DNA of 64,000 nt from Neoroseomonas lacus (GCF_014644535.1 NZ_BMKW01000005.1:248001-312000), one strand, 5' to 3'; counted from the first letter of the stretch, positions 44,990 to 52,977 are shown. Notes: generated by a model from the letters alone, not told the origin. A program made the numbers and translations.

Positions 44990-46096
44990 ATGTTGCAGTC
45001 GCCGCCCGCCGAACCCGGCATGCGTGAGGATGAAGTCGATACGCCGGCGCTGCTGATCGACCTCGATGCCTTCGAGCACAACCTCGACACCATGGCGGCG
45101 CTGCTGGCGCCGACCGGGGTGAAGCTGCGCGCGCATGCCAAGACGCACAAGTCGGCGGTGGTGGCGAAGCTGCAGATGGCGCGCGGCGCGGTCGGCCAAT
45201 GCGTGCAGAAGGTGGGTGAGGCGGAGCAGCTCGCCTGGGGCGGCATTCCTGACGTGCTGGTGACGAACCAGGTGGTGAGCCCGCGCAAGCTCGCGCGCCT
45301 CGCGGCGCTGGCGCGGATCTGCAAGATTGGCGTCTGCGTCGATGATGCCGCGCAGATCGCGATGGTCGAAGAGGCCGCCGAGGCGGCCGGCGTGCGCATC
45401 CCGGTGCTGGTCGAGATCGATGTCGGGATGGGCCGCGCCGGGGTCGAGCATGGGCCGCCGGCAGTGGCGTTGGCCGAACGCATCGCGGCGAGCAAGACGC
45501 TGATGTTCGGCGGATTGCAGGCGTATCACGGCAGCGCGCAGCACATGCGCACGCCGGAACAGCGGGCCACGGCGATCGCCGAGGCCGCATCGCGGTCGCG
45601 CCGGACGGTGGAACAGTTGAAGCAGCGCGGCCTCGACTGCCCGATCGTCGGCGGGGCGGGCACCGGTACCTTCCGGCATGAGGCGGCGAGCGGCGTCTAT
45701 ACCGAGATCCAGGCGGGGTCCTATGCCTTTATGGATGTGGATTACGCGAAGAATGACGACGCGCCGCCGTTCCGGCATTCCTTGTTCGTGTTGTCGCAGG
45801 TCATGAGCCGGGCGACGCCGGGCGTGGCCGTGGTGGATTGCGGGCATAAGGGCGTGTCGGTTGATTCCGGCATGCCGGGCGTGTGGGAGCGGCCGGGGCT
45901 GCGCTATGCCGGCGCGTCTGATGAGCACGGCAAGATCATGATCGAGGACGGCGCAGCGCCGGCGCTGGGAGAGAAGCTGCGGCTGGTGCCGGGGCATTGC
46001 GATCCGACGGTCGATCGCTACGACTGGTATGTCGGCATGCGGAAGGGGCGGGTGGAATGCCTCTGGCCGATCGCGGCGCGGGGCGCGATGGCGTAG
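44990..46096 (+). CDS. DSD1 / D-threonine aldolase family PLP enzyme
   Basis: A 368-residue fold-type III PLP enzyme. The Schiff-base lysine is in RAHAKTHKS (Lys51); VEIDVGMGRAGV and GGLQAYHGSAQH line the barrel, GGAGTGTF binds the phosphate and GHCDPTVDRYDWYVG supplies the divalent-metal His and Asp. This set is typical of D-threonine aldolase and 3-hydroxy-D-aspartate aldolase. The metal and stereochemistry are inferred from the family. The ATG at 44990 has AGAGGA upstream. The gene is monocistronic. Confidence 0.88.
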   Translation: MLQSPPAEPGMREDEVDTPALLIDLDAFEHNLDTMAALLAPTGVKLRAHAKTHKSAVVAKLQMARGAVGQCVQKVGEAEQLAWGGIPDVLVTNQVVSPRKLARLAALARICKIGVCVDDAAQIAMVEEAAEAAGVRIPVLVEIDVGMGRAGVEHGPPAVALAERIAASKTLMFGGLQAYHGSAQHMRTPEQRATAIAEAASRSRRTVEQLKQRGLDCPIVGGAGTGTFRHEAASGVYTEIQAGSYAFMDVDYAKNDDAPPFRHSLFVLSQVMSRATPGVAVVDCGHKGVSVDSGMPGVWERPGLRYAGASDEHGKIMIEDGAAPALGEKLRLVPGHCDPTVDRYDWYVGMRKGRVECLWPIAARGAMA

Positions 46097-46190
46097 ATCC
46101 TGTCCGGCCCTCGCGCATAATTGCAATTAAGCGAACCTCTGACCGTCTCGTAGCCCGCTTATCTTAGAACGAATCGGGCAGGAGGTTCAG

Positions 46191-47264
46191 ATGGACGTTG
46201 ATAATTTTGTGACGACTATCGGTGGCGTGAATTTCCTGTCACCGATAGTTGAGGATGCGCAGGCAGATATTTTAGCTGAAGGCGCTGTCGGCGTTACGAT
46301 CATCGGTGGGGATGGACCTGACACGATTATCGGCGGGTCAGGAAATGATAGCCTGGTCGGCCTAGGCGGATCGGATTCCATCGTTGCTGGTGCAGGCGAT
46401 GACGTCATCATATCTGGCATTGACTATGGATATTTTAACATAATGTACGGAGAAATTGGAAACGATACCATATACGGGGCATATTCTTCAGATTATGTGG
46501 TCGGTGGTGACGGTAATGATGTATTCTATTCTGGAAATAGAGATCCATACTCGCATGCGACGAATTCTGATACCTTCATTGGCGGTGCGGGTGATGACGT
46601 TTTCTATAGCGGTGGTGGGCATGATTATCTCGATCTGGGGCAGGACAATGATTTTGCCCGTGCGGGAGCCGGTAACGATCTGATTCATGGCGGCTCCGGT
46701 AGCGATACGCTTGGTGGTCAGCTCGGCAACGATCACATCTGGGGCGACGATGGTCCCGACGCTCTGTTCGGCGATGCTGGCATCGATACGATCGCCGGCG
46801 GTGAAGATGCGGACACGATCAAGGGCGGCGCGGACAATGACCTGCTCTATGGCGGCAACGGCGCCGACCAAATGGCCGGTCAGGCCGGCAACGACAGGAT
46901 GTGGGGTGACGGCGGCGCCGATAGCCTGGTCGGGGGTGACGGCAACGATACGATCTACGGTGGCAGTGGCGACGACACAATCAATGGCGGTGCCGGTGAT
47001 GACCTCATCATTGGCGGCGGAGGTGCTGATGCCTTCGTGCTGCGGCCCAGCGGCGGTGCCATCGACGAGATCCGCGGCTTCAGCCCCGGCGCCTCGCCGG
47101 ATGGCGACCATCTCGTCGTCAAAGCGGCGTGGCTGCGTGACGCCCTGATCGCCTCAGCTTCGGGCAACGACGGCTACACCTCGCTGAGCGCGGCTGATAT
47201 CACCGTCGAACTGATTGGGGTGGATGTCGGGACGATCTCGCAGGACTGGTTTCTGATCGGCTGA
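46191..47264 (+). CDS. RTX-repeat (haemolysin-type Ca2+-binding) protein
   Basis: A 357-residue protein made almost entirely of glycine/aspartate nonapeptide repeats (GGSGNDSLVG, GGAGDDVFY, GGNGADQMAG and many more) between residues 35 and 285; each binds Ca2+ in a parallel beta-roll. The C-terminal 70 residues are non-repetitive (ending DWFLIG), fitting a type I secretion signal; there is no Sec peptide. No T1SS genes are nearby. AGGAGG lies before the ATG. Base composition is strikingly uneven: 38-43 % GC near 46441-46560, 78 % at 47041-47100, suggesting a mosaic or recently acquired gene. Confidence 0.88.
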   Translation: MDVDNFVTTIGGVNFLSPIVEDAQADILAEGAVGVTIIGGDGPDTIIGGSGNDSLVGLGGSDSIVAGAGDDVIISGIDYGYFNIMYGEIGNDTIYGAYSSDYVVGGDGNDVFYSGNRDPYSHATNSDTFIGGAGDDVFYSGGGHDYLDLGQDNDFARAGAGNDLIHGGSGSDTLGGQLGNDHIWGDDGPDALFGDAGIDTIAGGEDADTIKGGADNDLLYGGNGADQMAGQAGNDRMWGDGGADSLVGGDGNDTIYGGSGDDTINGGAGDDLIIGGGGADAFVLRPSGGAIDEIRGFSPGASPDGDHLVVKAAWLRDALIASASGNDGYTSLSAADITVELIGVDVGTISQDWFLIG

Positions 47265-47375
47265 CGCAAACCGGCGGATGGAAACTGCCCGCCTCGCAAG
47301 GCAAGCTTGGCTAGCCTGTGCCAGCACTCGTTGTTCGCGACCGTTGGTATGTGCTTTTTCCATCCTCTTATCAAC

Positions 47376-47398
47376 GGCATGAGGCATCGCCCCATGCC
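47376..47398. terminator. Hairpin between convergent RTX and repressor genes
   Basis: GGCATGAGGC (47376-47385) pairs with GCCCCATGCC (47389-47398) around ATC with one A/C mismatch. It lies 8 bp past the stop of the S24 repressor gene, on the minus strand, and at the downstream end of the RTX gene. There is no U-tract. Confidence 0.5.
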
Positions 47399-47405
47399 AT
47401 TGCAG

Positions 47406-48056
47406 TCACTGACTGGCCCAGATGATCCGGTGCATCCAGGTGATCTCGGGCAGTTCGAAGCTGTAGCTCGGGTGTTCCGGGTTGAGGCTGGCCAGTTCGA
47501 TGCGCTTGGCCGATTGGCGGCGCAACTCCTTGGCCATCACCTCACCCTTCTGGGTGCGGACCACCACGCGGTCGCCGCGGCGGACCGGGGCGGCGGGGGA
47601 GACGACGACGACATCGCCGTCGCGGAACACCGGCTCCATGGATTCGCCGGAAATCTCCAGTGCATAGGCGTTGGGGTCGCCGATCTCGGGCAGCGAGATC
47701 TCATCCCAGGAGCCGCCGACCGGGTAGCCGCCATCGTCGAAATACCCCTCGCCACCGGCCTGGGCGAGGCCGATCAGCGGCACGCGGCGACCAACGCCAC
47801 CACGCCCGCCGCCGCGCGGCAGGGCCGGCAGGCCGGAGACGAGCGAGGCGAAATCCTCGATCCCCCGCCCGGTGGCGTTGAGCACCTTGGCGACACTCTC
47901 GGTCGAGGGCCAGCGGGCGCGGCCATCGGCGCCGATGCGTTTGGACGGGTTGAAGGCGGTGGGGTCGAGCCCTGCCTTGCGCGCCAGGCCCGAGGCGGAC
48001 AGCCCGTGTTCCGCCGCGAGGGCATCGAGGGCGCGCCAGATATCATCATGCCGCAT
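47406..48056 (-). CDS. XRE/S24 self-cleaving repressor (LexA/CI-like)
   Basis: A 216-residue two-domain repressor. Residues 5-65 form a helix-turn-helix domain (LAAEHGLSASGLARKAGLD). The C-terminal S24 peptidase-like domain has the nucleophile Ser139 in ISGESMEP and the general-base Lys176 in VMAKEL, 37 residues apart as in E. coli LexA. A candidate Ala-Gly cleavage bond is A100-G101 (LAQAGGEG). RecA-stimulated autocleavage is therefore expected. The ATG at 48056 is preferred; MAPT at 48068 is possible. It diverges from the phage early genes with promoters back to back. Confidence 0.87.
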   Translation of the reverse strand: MRHDDIWRALDALAAEHGLSASGLARKAGLDPTAFNPSKRIGADGRARWPSTESVAKVLNATGRGIEDFASLVSGLPALPRGGGRGGVGRRVPLIGLAQAGGEGYFDDGGYPVGGSWDEISLPEIGDPNAYALEISGESMEPVFRDGDVVVVSPAAPVRRGDRVVVRTQKGEVMAKELRRQSAKRIELASLNPEHPSYSFELPEITWMHRIIWASQ

Positions 48057-48128
48057 GGTTGGTGCCATTCCGCTGGCGGGAGTGATCCCGAGGGCGCGAA
48101 TCCAGATGATGTGCCACGCCCTGGGCAA

Positions 48129-48157
48129 GCTATCCTAGGTTTTGTTTCGGAAATCAA
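48129..48157 (-). promoter_or_regulatory. Candidate promoter of the S24 repressor
   Basis: Minus-strand TTGATT (48152-48157), 17-bp spacer, GATAGC (48129-48134). The 5' untranslated region would be about 65 nt. The -35 matches well, the -10 poorly. Confidence 0.4.
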
Positions 48158-48181
48158 TAGGTCGATGTTCCTTATTTTGGC

Positions 48182-48210
48182 TTGCTGAGCGCAACCGGGG
48201 CGGTTAATGT
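48182..48210 (+). promoter_or_regulatory. Candidate sigma-70 promoter of the early phage genes
   Basis: TTGCTG (48182-48187), 17-bp spacer, TAATGT (48205-48210). The -10 runs directly into the LexA box at 48209, so repressor binding would cover the transcription start. The first gene begins at 48247. Confidence 0.55.
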
Positions 48211-48223
48211 TCTTGTATTGTTC
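48209..48223 (+). promoter_or_regulatory. LexA (SOS) box at the early phage promoter
   Basis: GTTC-TTGTATT-GTTC, an exact alphaproteobacterial LexA box, placed from the end of the -10 hexamer across the expected start point. It is the best-placed of three such boxes in the window. It could be read by host LexA or by the adjacent S24 repressor. Confidence 0.65.
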
Positions 48224-48246
48224 TCTTCACAGGCGAGACCCTCCCC

Positions 48247-48621
48247 ATGCGAACTGCCCCCCGCAGTGCCCACGCTCCCCGCTTCGCCAGCATCTCGGTC
48301 GCGGAGCCTTTCTGCTCGGCCGAGGAGGCCTGGTTCTGGACCATGTCAGCGCTGATCGCGCGCCACGAGGGTGCCCGCATTTCCGCCGGCAAGGGCGACA
48401 AGGTGCGCCCCTGCGAGCCGGATGATGTGATCAAATGCCTTGACCGGCTCTATCGCCACCGCCGCATCGACCTGATCCATGCACGCGTGATGCGCCAGTG
48501 GGGCGAACGCGGCATCGCGCCTGACCCGCGCCACCTGTCCGAGCGCAACGATGCGGCGCAGTGGCGCGAGGCGATGAACCGCCTCGAATGGCCGCTGCGG
48601 GTGAAGGGCATCGTGGCATGA
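48247..48621 (+). CDS. Conserved hypothetical protein, first gene of the SOS-box operon
   Basis: A 124-residue basic protein without signal or membrane segments. The core AEEAWFWTMSALIARHEGARI, RPCEPDDVIKCLDRLYRHRRID and WREAMNRLEWPLRVKGIVA looks like a conserved helical domain of alphaproteobacterial proteins that lie beside phage-like repressors. The basic mid-part could bind DNA or RNA. Its ATG is 24 bp past the LexA box. The stop overlaps the next start (ATGA). Function unknown; an early regulatory role is inferred from position only. Confidence 0.7.
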   Translation: MRTAPRSAHAPRFASISVAEPFCSAEEAWFWTMSALIARHEGARISAGKGDKVRPCEPDDVIKCLDRLYRHRRIDLIHARVMRQWGERGIAPDPRHLSERNDAAQWREAMNRLEWPLRVKGIVA

Positions 48622-48761
48622 GCCACGCGCTGGCCGCCGCCGCCGGGGCCCCCGTCCGGCGGCGGGGGCTGTGCGCCTGGCGCCGACGTTACCGGACGGT
48701 CCTGCGCGCCGAATGTTCAGGGCATGACGCAGGGCCTCAGGCCGAGGGTTCGCGCGCATGA
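48618..48761 (+). CDS. Small ORF coupled to both neighbours
   Basis: A 47-codon frame that begins in the stop of the 48247 gene (ATGA at 48618) and ends in the start of the 48758 gene (ATGA at 48758). The double 4-bp coupling is the main evidence. The product is very basic (RRRGLCAWRRRYRTVLR) with two cysteines and no known motif. It could be translated just to deliver ribosomes to the next gene. Confidence 0.45.
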   Translation: MSHALAAAAGAPVRRRGLCAWRRRYRTVLRAECSGHDAGPQAEGSRA

Positions 48762-49198
48762 CGCCGCATCTGCGCGTCGCGCGCGACGCGCCGCAACAGG
48801 TCTGGATCGCCTTTGGCGGCCAGGCCGACCAGTTCTGGCTGCGCCCGCTGCGGCGCGGCTTTCGTCATTGCTTCGCGGCGTTGCGTGACGAAGCCGGCTG
48901 GACGGTGCTCGAACCGCTGTCCGGCCGGTTGATCGTCGCGCGCCTGGCGGTGCCGGCGAGTTTCGACCTGCCGGGCTTCTACACGCGGGCGGGCCTTGCC
49001 GTAGTGGGGCCCTTCGCGCCCGGCCCGGCGCGGGCCGGCTGGCTGCCAAGCCTGCTGCCCTGCACCTGTGTCGGGCTGTGCCGCGCAGTGCTGGGCGCAG
49101 GTGCACCGCGCGCGCTGACGCCCTGGGGGCTGTTTCGCCGGCTGGCGCAGAATCTTTGCCCTTATGAGAAAAAAATCTTGCCAACGGCCGTTAACTAG
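48758..49198 (+). CDS. Conserved hypothetical protein, third gene of the early operon
   Basis: A 146-residue protein with a beta-rich N-terminal half (QQVWIAFGGQADQFWLRPL, GWTVLEPLSGRLIVARL) and a C-terminal hydrophobic stretch around WLPSLLPCTCVGLCRAVLG. Three clustered cysteines (CTCVGLC) are notable and could bind metal. It ends 165 bp before the structural genes, and a promoter-like sequence overlaps its last codons. I do not recognise the family; similar proteins near alphaproteobacterial phage genes are likely. Confidence 0.65.
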   Translation: MTPHLRVARDAPQQVWIAFGGQADQFWLRPLRRGFRHCFAALRDEAGWTVLEPLSGRLIVARLAVPASFDLPGFYTRAGLAVVGPFAPGPARAGWLPSLLPCTCVGLCRAVLGAGAPRALTPWGLFRRLAQNLCPYEKKILPTAVN

Positions 49199-49207
49199 GA
49201 TAATTCT
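49179..49207 (+). promoter_or_regulatory. Candidate promoter of the late (structural) operon
   Basis: TTGCCA (49179-49184), 17-bp spacer, TAATTC (49202-49207), overlapping the end of the 48758 gene. Transcripts would begin near 49214 and meet the terminator at 49269-49312 before the first structural gene. Confidence 0.55.
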
Positions 49208-49268
49208 CCGATCGCCAAGGGGCGAATTGCGCCCGATGGCCTTCCTCCCGTTCCCCCCGAAGACTCTT

Positions 49269-49312
49269 GCGGGCCCGCTCCTCCTCATCGAGGGGCGGGC
49301 CCGCAGCTTTTT
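49269..49312 (+). terminator. Strong intrinsic terminator in the leader of the structural operon
   Basis: A 15-bp stem (49269-49283 with 49290-49304, one G-U wobble), CTCATC loop, followed by AGC and TTTTT (49308-49312). It is the strongest terminator in the window and lies between the late promoter and the first structural gene at 49364. Confidence 0.8.
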
Positions 49313-49363
49313 CGGGCGGCGGAGGGGGAACCCTTCCCGCATCGCAAGAGGAGCCGCGCGCGC

Positions 49364-49603
49364 ATGGGTGGCCTGTTCCGTGCCCCGAAGCCCGTCGTCG
49401 TTGCGCCGCCATCGGCGCCGGCCACGACCACAACCACCACCGATCCGGCCCAGGCCGCCGAGGAGACGGCCGCCGCCGCGCGTGCCGAGGTCAGGGCGCG
49501 CAACACGCGGGGCCTGTCCGGCACCATCGCCACCTCCGCCCGCGGCCTGCTTGGCACGCGGTCCGACTTCACCGCGACGCGCAAGTCGCTGCTGGGGGAA
49601 TGA
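49364..49603 (+). CDS. Small phage structural protein upstream of the portal
   Basis: A 79-residue protein: N-terminal MGGLFRAPKP followed by a Pro/Thr-rich linker, an Ala/Glu helix, then RNTRGLSGTIATSARGLLG and RKSLLGE. This short-protein pattern, ending in an RKSLLGE-like tail, is common just upstream of portal genes in podovirus-like prophages and may be a minor virion component. RBS AAGAGGAG at 49346-49353. The portal gene begins 4 bp after its stop. Confidence 0.75.
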   Translation: MGGLFRAPKPVVVAPPSAPATTTTTTDPAQAAEETAAAARAEVRARNTRGLSGTIATSARGLLGTRSDFTATRKSLLGE

Positions 49604-49607
49604 CGCC

Positions 49608-51020
49608 ATGACGGCGGAGGATATCCTCGCGCGGCATCTCCGCGCCCTCGACCAGCGCCGGGCCTATGACGCGCTGTGGCGGGATTGCTACGACCACGTC
49701 CTGCCGGCGATGCCGGCCGAGCGCGTCGCGATCTTCGACGCCACGGCAGCGGATGCGGCGGAACAGCTCGCCGCCTCGCTGCTCGCCGAGCTGACGCCGC
49801 CCTGGTCGCGCTGGTTCGGCCTCGCCCCGGGGCGCCCGGGCGAAGACGACAACCAGGCAGCCGTCGCGCTCGAAGATGCGGCGGAGACGCTGCAGGGGCA
49901 TCTCGACCGGTCGAATTTCGCGTTGGAGATGCATCAGGCCTTTCTCGACCTGGTGATCGCCGGCACCGGCGTGCTGCTGGTCGAGGAAGCGCCGCTCGGC
50001 GAGGCCTCGGCGCTGCGCTTCACCGCCGTGCCGCTGCGCGAGGCGGTGCTGGAGGAAGGCCCGTCCGGTCGGCTCGACACCGTCTATCGGGCGGCCCGAC
50101 TGAGCGAGGCGGCGCTGCGCCAGCGCTACCCCACCGCGCCGATGCCGCCGCTGCCGGATGACGAGGATGCCGCGGCGCCGCGCCACCGGGTGATCGAGGC
50201 GGTTTGGCCGGACCGCAGCGGCAGCCGCTTCATGGCGATCGCGGCGACCGATGCCGGGCCGGTGGTGCTGGCCGAGGGGCGCTTCGCCCACAGCCCCTTC
50301 ATTGCCTTCCGTTGGCTGAAGGCGCCGGGCGAGACCTACGGCCGCGGCCCGGTCGCCAAGGCGCTGCCCGACATCCGCACCGCCAACAAGGTGGTGGAAC
50401 TGGTGTTGAAGAACGCCTCGATCGCCGCGACGGGCATCTGGCAGGCCGATGATGACGGCGTGCTGAACCCGGCCACGGTGCGGCTGGAACCGGGGGCGAT
50501 CATCCCGAAGGCGCCGGGGTCGGCGGGACTCACGCCGCTGGCCGCGCCGGGCAATTTCGACGTGTCGCAGCTCGTGCTGACCGATTTGCGGGCACGCATC
50601 CGTGGCGCGCTGCTCGCCGACCGGCTTGGTCCGCAGCGCCACGACAACATGACTGCGACCGAGGTGCTGGAACGCGCGGCCGAGACCGCGCGGCTGCTCG
50701 GCGCGACCTATGGCCGGCTGCAGTCGGAATTGCTGACGCCGCTGGTTTCGCGCTGCCTGTCCATCCTGCGGCGGCGCGGGGAGATCCCGCCGCTGCTGCT
50801 CGATGGGCGCGAGGCAGTGCTGCGGTATCGCAGCCCGCTCGCCCAGGTGCAGGGCCGCGCGGATGCCGCGAACACGCTGCTGTTCCTGCAGGCGGTGCGT
50901 GCCATGGGCCCCGAGGCCTTGGCGCAGATCGACCTGCCGGCAGCCGCGCGATGGCTCGGCCGGACTCTCTCCGCGCCTGCCGAGATCCTTCTTCCCCCCG
51001 CCCAAACCACCAAGGAGTGA
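49608..51020 (+). CDS. Portal (head-to-tail connector) protein
   Basis: A 470-residue protein of the podovirus head-tail connector family (T7 gp8-like). N-terminal LRALDQRRAYDALWRDCYDHVLP, the SLLAELTPPWSRWFGL segment, FRWLKAPGETYGRGPVAKALPD and the C-terminal RHDNMTATEVLERA...TPLVSRCLSILRRRG are typical of the T7-type portal that forms the dodecameric DNA gate. Slightly shorter than T7 gp8 (536). The ATG at 49608 follows the small gene by 4 bp. It is followed by the scaffold gene after 7 bp. Confidence 0.9.
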   Translation: MTAEDILARHLRALDQRRAYDALWRDCYDHVLPAMPAERVAIFDATAADAAEQLAASLLAELTPPWSRWFGLAPGRPGEDDNQAAVALEDAAETLQGHLDRSNFALEMHQAFLDLVIAGTGVLLVEEAPLGEASALRFTAVPLREAVLEEGPSGRLDTVYRAARLSEAALRQRYPTAPMPPLPDDEDAAAPRHRVIEAVWPDRSGSRFMAIAATDAGPVVLAEGRFAHSPFIAFRWLKAPGETYGRGPVAKALPDIRTANKVVELVLKNASIAATGIWQADDDGVLNPATVRLEPGAIIPKAPGSAGLTPLAAPGNFDVSQLVLTDLRARIRGALLADRLGPQRHDNMTATEVLERAAETARLLGATYGRLQSELLTPLVSRCLSILRRRGEIPPLLLDGREAVLRYRSPLAQVQGRADAANTLLFLQAVRAMGPEALAQIDLPAAARWLGRTLSAPAEILLPPAQTTKE

Positions 51021-51027
51021 GTCCCTG

Positions 51028-51771
51028 ATGCCCGACGACCTGCTGGAGACAGCGCTGGCCGAAGGCGCCGCGCCGCAGACGGCCGCGCGGCCCGAGGATG
51101 TACCCGAGAAGTTCTGGGATGCCGAGACGGGCCAGATTCGCGTGGATGCGCTGGTGAAGTCGTATCGCGAGCTGGAGCGCCGGCTGTCGCAGCGCACCGG
51201 CCCGCCGGCGGCGGATGCGCCGGAGGAGGAGCGCACGCGCTTCCGCCGCGCCATCGGCGTGCCGGATAGTCCGGATGGCTATGCGATCGAGCCGAAGCAC
51301 GATCTGTGCTGCGCCGATGCCGGAATCAACCAGCGCCTGCACGAGGCCGGCTTCAGTCAGCCGCAGGCGCAGTTGGTTTATGACCTGGCGGCGGAGCGCC
51401 TGCTGCCACTGATCGCCGAGGCCGCCGGACAGTTCGAGACCGAACGCCAGGTCGAGAAGCTGCGCGAGCATTTCGGCGGCGAAGAACGCTTCCGCCGCGT
51501 GGCGCAGCAGATAACCGCTTGGGGGCGGTCGCATCTGCCCGCGCCGGTGCTCGAGGCGCTGTCCACCACCGCCGAGGGTGTGATCGCCCTGCACCGGATG
51601 ATGGAAGGCAAGGAGCCCGGCCTCGCGCCGCGCGCCGAGGCCAGCACGGCGAGTGATGAGACGGAGCTGCGGGCGATGATGCGCGACCCGCGGTACTGGC
51701 GCACGCGGGAACCGGAATTCGTCAAGCGCGTGACGGATGGGTTCCGGCGGTTGGTCGGCGGGGCCGGCTGA
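51028..51771 (+). CDS. Capsid assembly scaffolding protein
   Basis: A 247-residue acidic, helical protein. Residues 20-55 (PEDVPEKFWDAETGQIRVDALVKSYRELERRL) match the conserved N-terminus of phage scaffolding/capsid-assembly proteins; a GVPDSPDGYAIEP segment and coiled-coil-prone C-terminus (RMMEGKEPG onward, ending RDPRYWRTREPEFVKRVTDGFRRL) follow. It would template the procapsid and leave before DNA entry. The ATG at 51028 has AAGGAG upstream. A 247-bp GC-rich gap without a gene separates it from the capsid. Confidence 0.87.
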   Translation: MPDDLLETALAEGAAPQTAARPEDVPEKFWDAETGQIRVDALVKSYRELERRLSQRTGPPAADAPEEERTRFRRAIGVPDSPDGYAIEPKHDLCCADAGINQRLHEAGFSQPQAQLVYDLAAERLLPLIAEAAGQFETERQVEKLREHFGGEERFRRVAQQITAWGRSHLPAPVLEALSTTAEGVIALHRMMEGKEPGLAPRAEASTASDETELRAMMRDPRYWRTREPEFVKRVTDGFRRLVGGAG

Positions 51772-52018
51772 TACCGACTTCCGGCGGGGCTTGAGCGTCT
51801 TCGCGACGTTCGTCCCGCCGGGCGGCCCCGCGCGGCAACGCGCGGAGGCCCGGGGGGGCGGGTGGAGCGCCGCACGGCGGCAGCGCTGCCCGCCCCTTCG
51901 TCCTTCGCCTGCGCACAACCCGCCCAGGGCGCGCGGGCCGCGCCGGCACCCGGCCCCGCGTGGGCAACCGGGTGTTCCAGCGCATTCCCTCAACACCACG
52001 ATTGAAAGGGTCCCCCGC

Positions 52019-52852
52019 ATGTCGGGCACCATCGAACAGGCCTTCGTCAAGCAGTTCGAGGCCGAGGTCGCCGAGGCCTATCAGCGCCAGGGCAGCAAGC
52101 TGCGCCCGACCATCCGTTCCAAGACGGGTGTGAAGGGGGCGAGCACCATCTTCCCGCGCGTCGGCAAGGGCACCGCCGCGGCCAAGGCGCGCAACGGCGT
52201 CGTGCCGGTGATGAACCTGGAATACTCGAATGCCGAGTGCTTCCTGCAGGACTACTATGCCGGCGAGTGGATCGATCGTCTCGACGAGATCAAGACGAAC
52301 ATCGACGAGCGCACCGTCATCGCCAATGCCGGCGCCTTCGCGCTGGGGCGCAAGACCGATGAGCTGATCATCGATGCGCTCGACACCGCGACGTCGGAAG
52401 CGGTCGGCGTCGGCACCGGCCTGACCGATACGGATGGCCTGACCAAGCAGAAGGTGCTGATGGCCTTCGAAATGCTGGGTGCCGCCGATGTTCCCGATGA
52501 CGGCGGCCGCTTCGCGGTGGTCGGCTGGAAGCAGTGGTCGGAGCTGCTGCAGATCGATGAGTTCGCCCGGTCCGACTACATCGGCGATGCTGAACTGCCA
52601 TGGAAGGGCACGCAGGCGAAGCGCTGGCTCGGCGCGCTGTGGATGCCGCATTCCGGCCTGACCAAGGCGGGTGTGCTGCGCTACTGCTACTTCTACCACA
52701 AGACCGCGCTCGGCCATGCCGTGGCGTCCGAGGTGGTGACGGACATCACCTGGCACGGCGACCGCGCCGCGCATTTCGTGAACAACATGATGTCGCAGGG
52801 TGCGGTGATGATTGACCCGACCGGCGTCGTGCGGATGCGCGCGAAGGAGTGA
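52019..52852 (+). CDS. Major capsid protein
   Basis: A 277-residue protein matching podovirus-type capsid proteins: FVKQFEAEVAEAYQRQGSKLRP, TIFPRVGKGTAAAKARNG, the DRLDEIKTNIDERTVIANAGAFALGRKTDELI spine and PHSGLTKAGVLRYCYFYHKTALGHAVA at the C-terminus. It is shorter than most HK97-fold capsids (T7 gp10A is 345), consistent with the small prophage type. The ATG at 52019 is preceded by GAAAGGG. It is followed within 3 bp by the hairpin unit at 52856. Confidence 0.85.
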   Translation: MSGTIEQAFVKQFEAEVAEAYQRQGSKLRPTIRSKTGVKGASTIFPRVGKGTAAAKARNGVVPVMNLEYSNAECFLQDYYAGEWIDRLDEIKTNIDERTVIANAGAFALGRKTDELIIDALDTATSEAVGVGTGLTDTDGLTKQKVLMAFEMLGAADVPDDGGRFAVVGWKQWSELLQIDEFARSDYIGDAELPWKGTQAKRWLGALWMPHSGLTKAGVLRYCYFYHKTALGHAVASEVVTDITWHGDRAAHFVNNMMSQGAVMIDPTGVVRMRAKE

Positions 52853-52855
52853 TGG

Positions 52856-52977
52856 TTGGGGGAGGGGAACCTCCCCCAAACCCCCACCCTTTTTCTGTCT
52901 GTTGGAGACCGACATCCGAGGTCAGTTCCCATTGATAGAAAAAGGAGGGGGATCGGGGGAGTTCTCTCCCCCGACCT
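52856..52977. repeat. Composite of two inverted G-rich hairpin units (copies b and c)
   Basis: Unit b (52856-52899): perfect 10-bp stem TTGGGGGAGG / CCTCCCCCAA, loop GGAA, then CCCCCACCC and TTTTT. Unit c (52938-52977), in opposite orientation: AAAAAGGAGGGGGAT and an 8-bp stem CGGGGGAG / CTCCCCCG. A 38-bp spacer (52900-52937) lies between. Together they look like a small element with terminal inverted repeats inserted between capsid and tail-tube genes, where unit b could attenuate late transcription. Confidence 0.7.
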
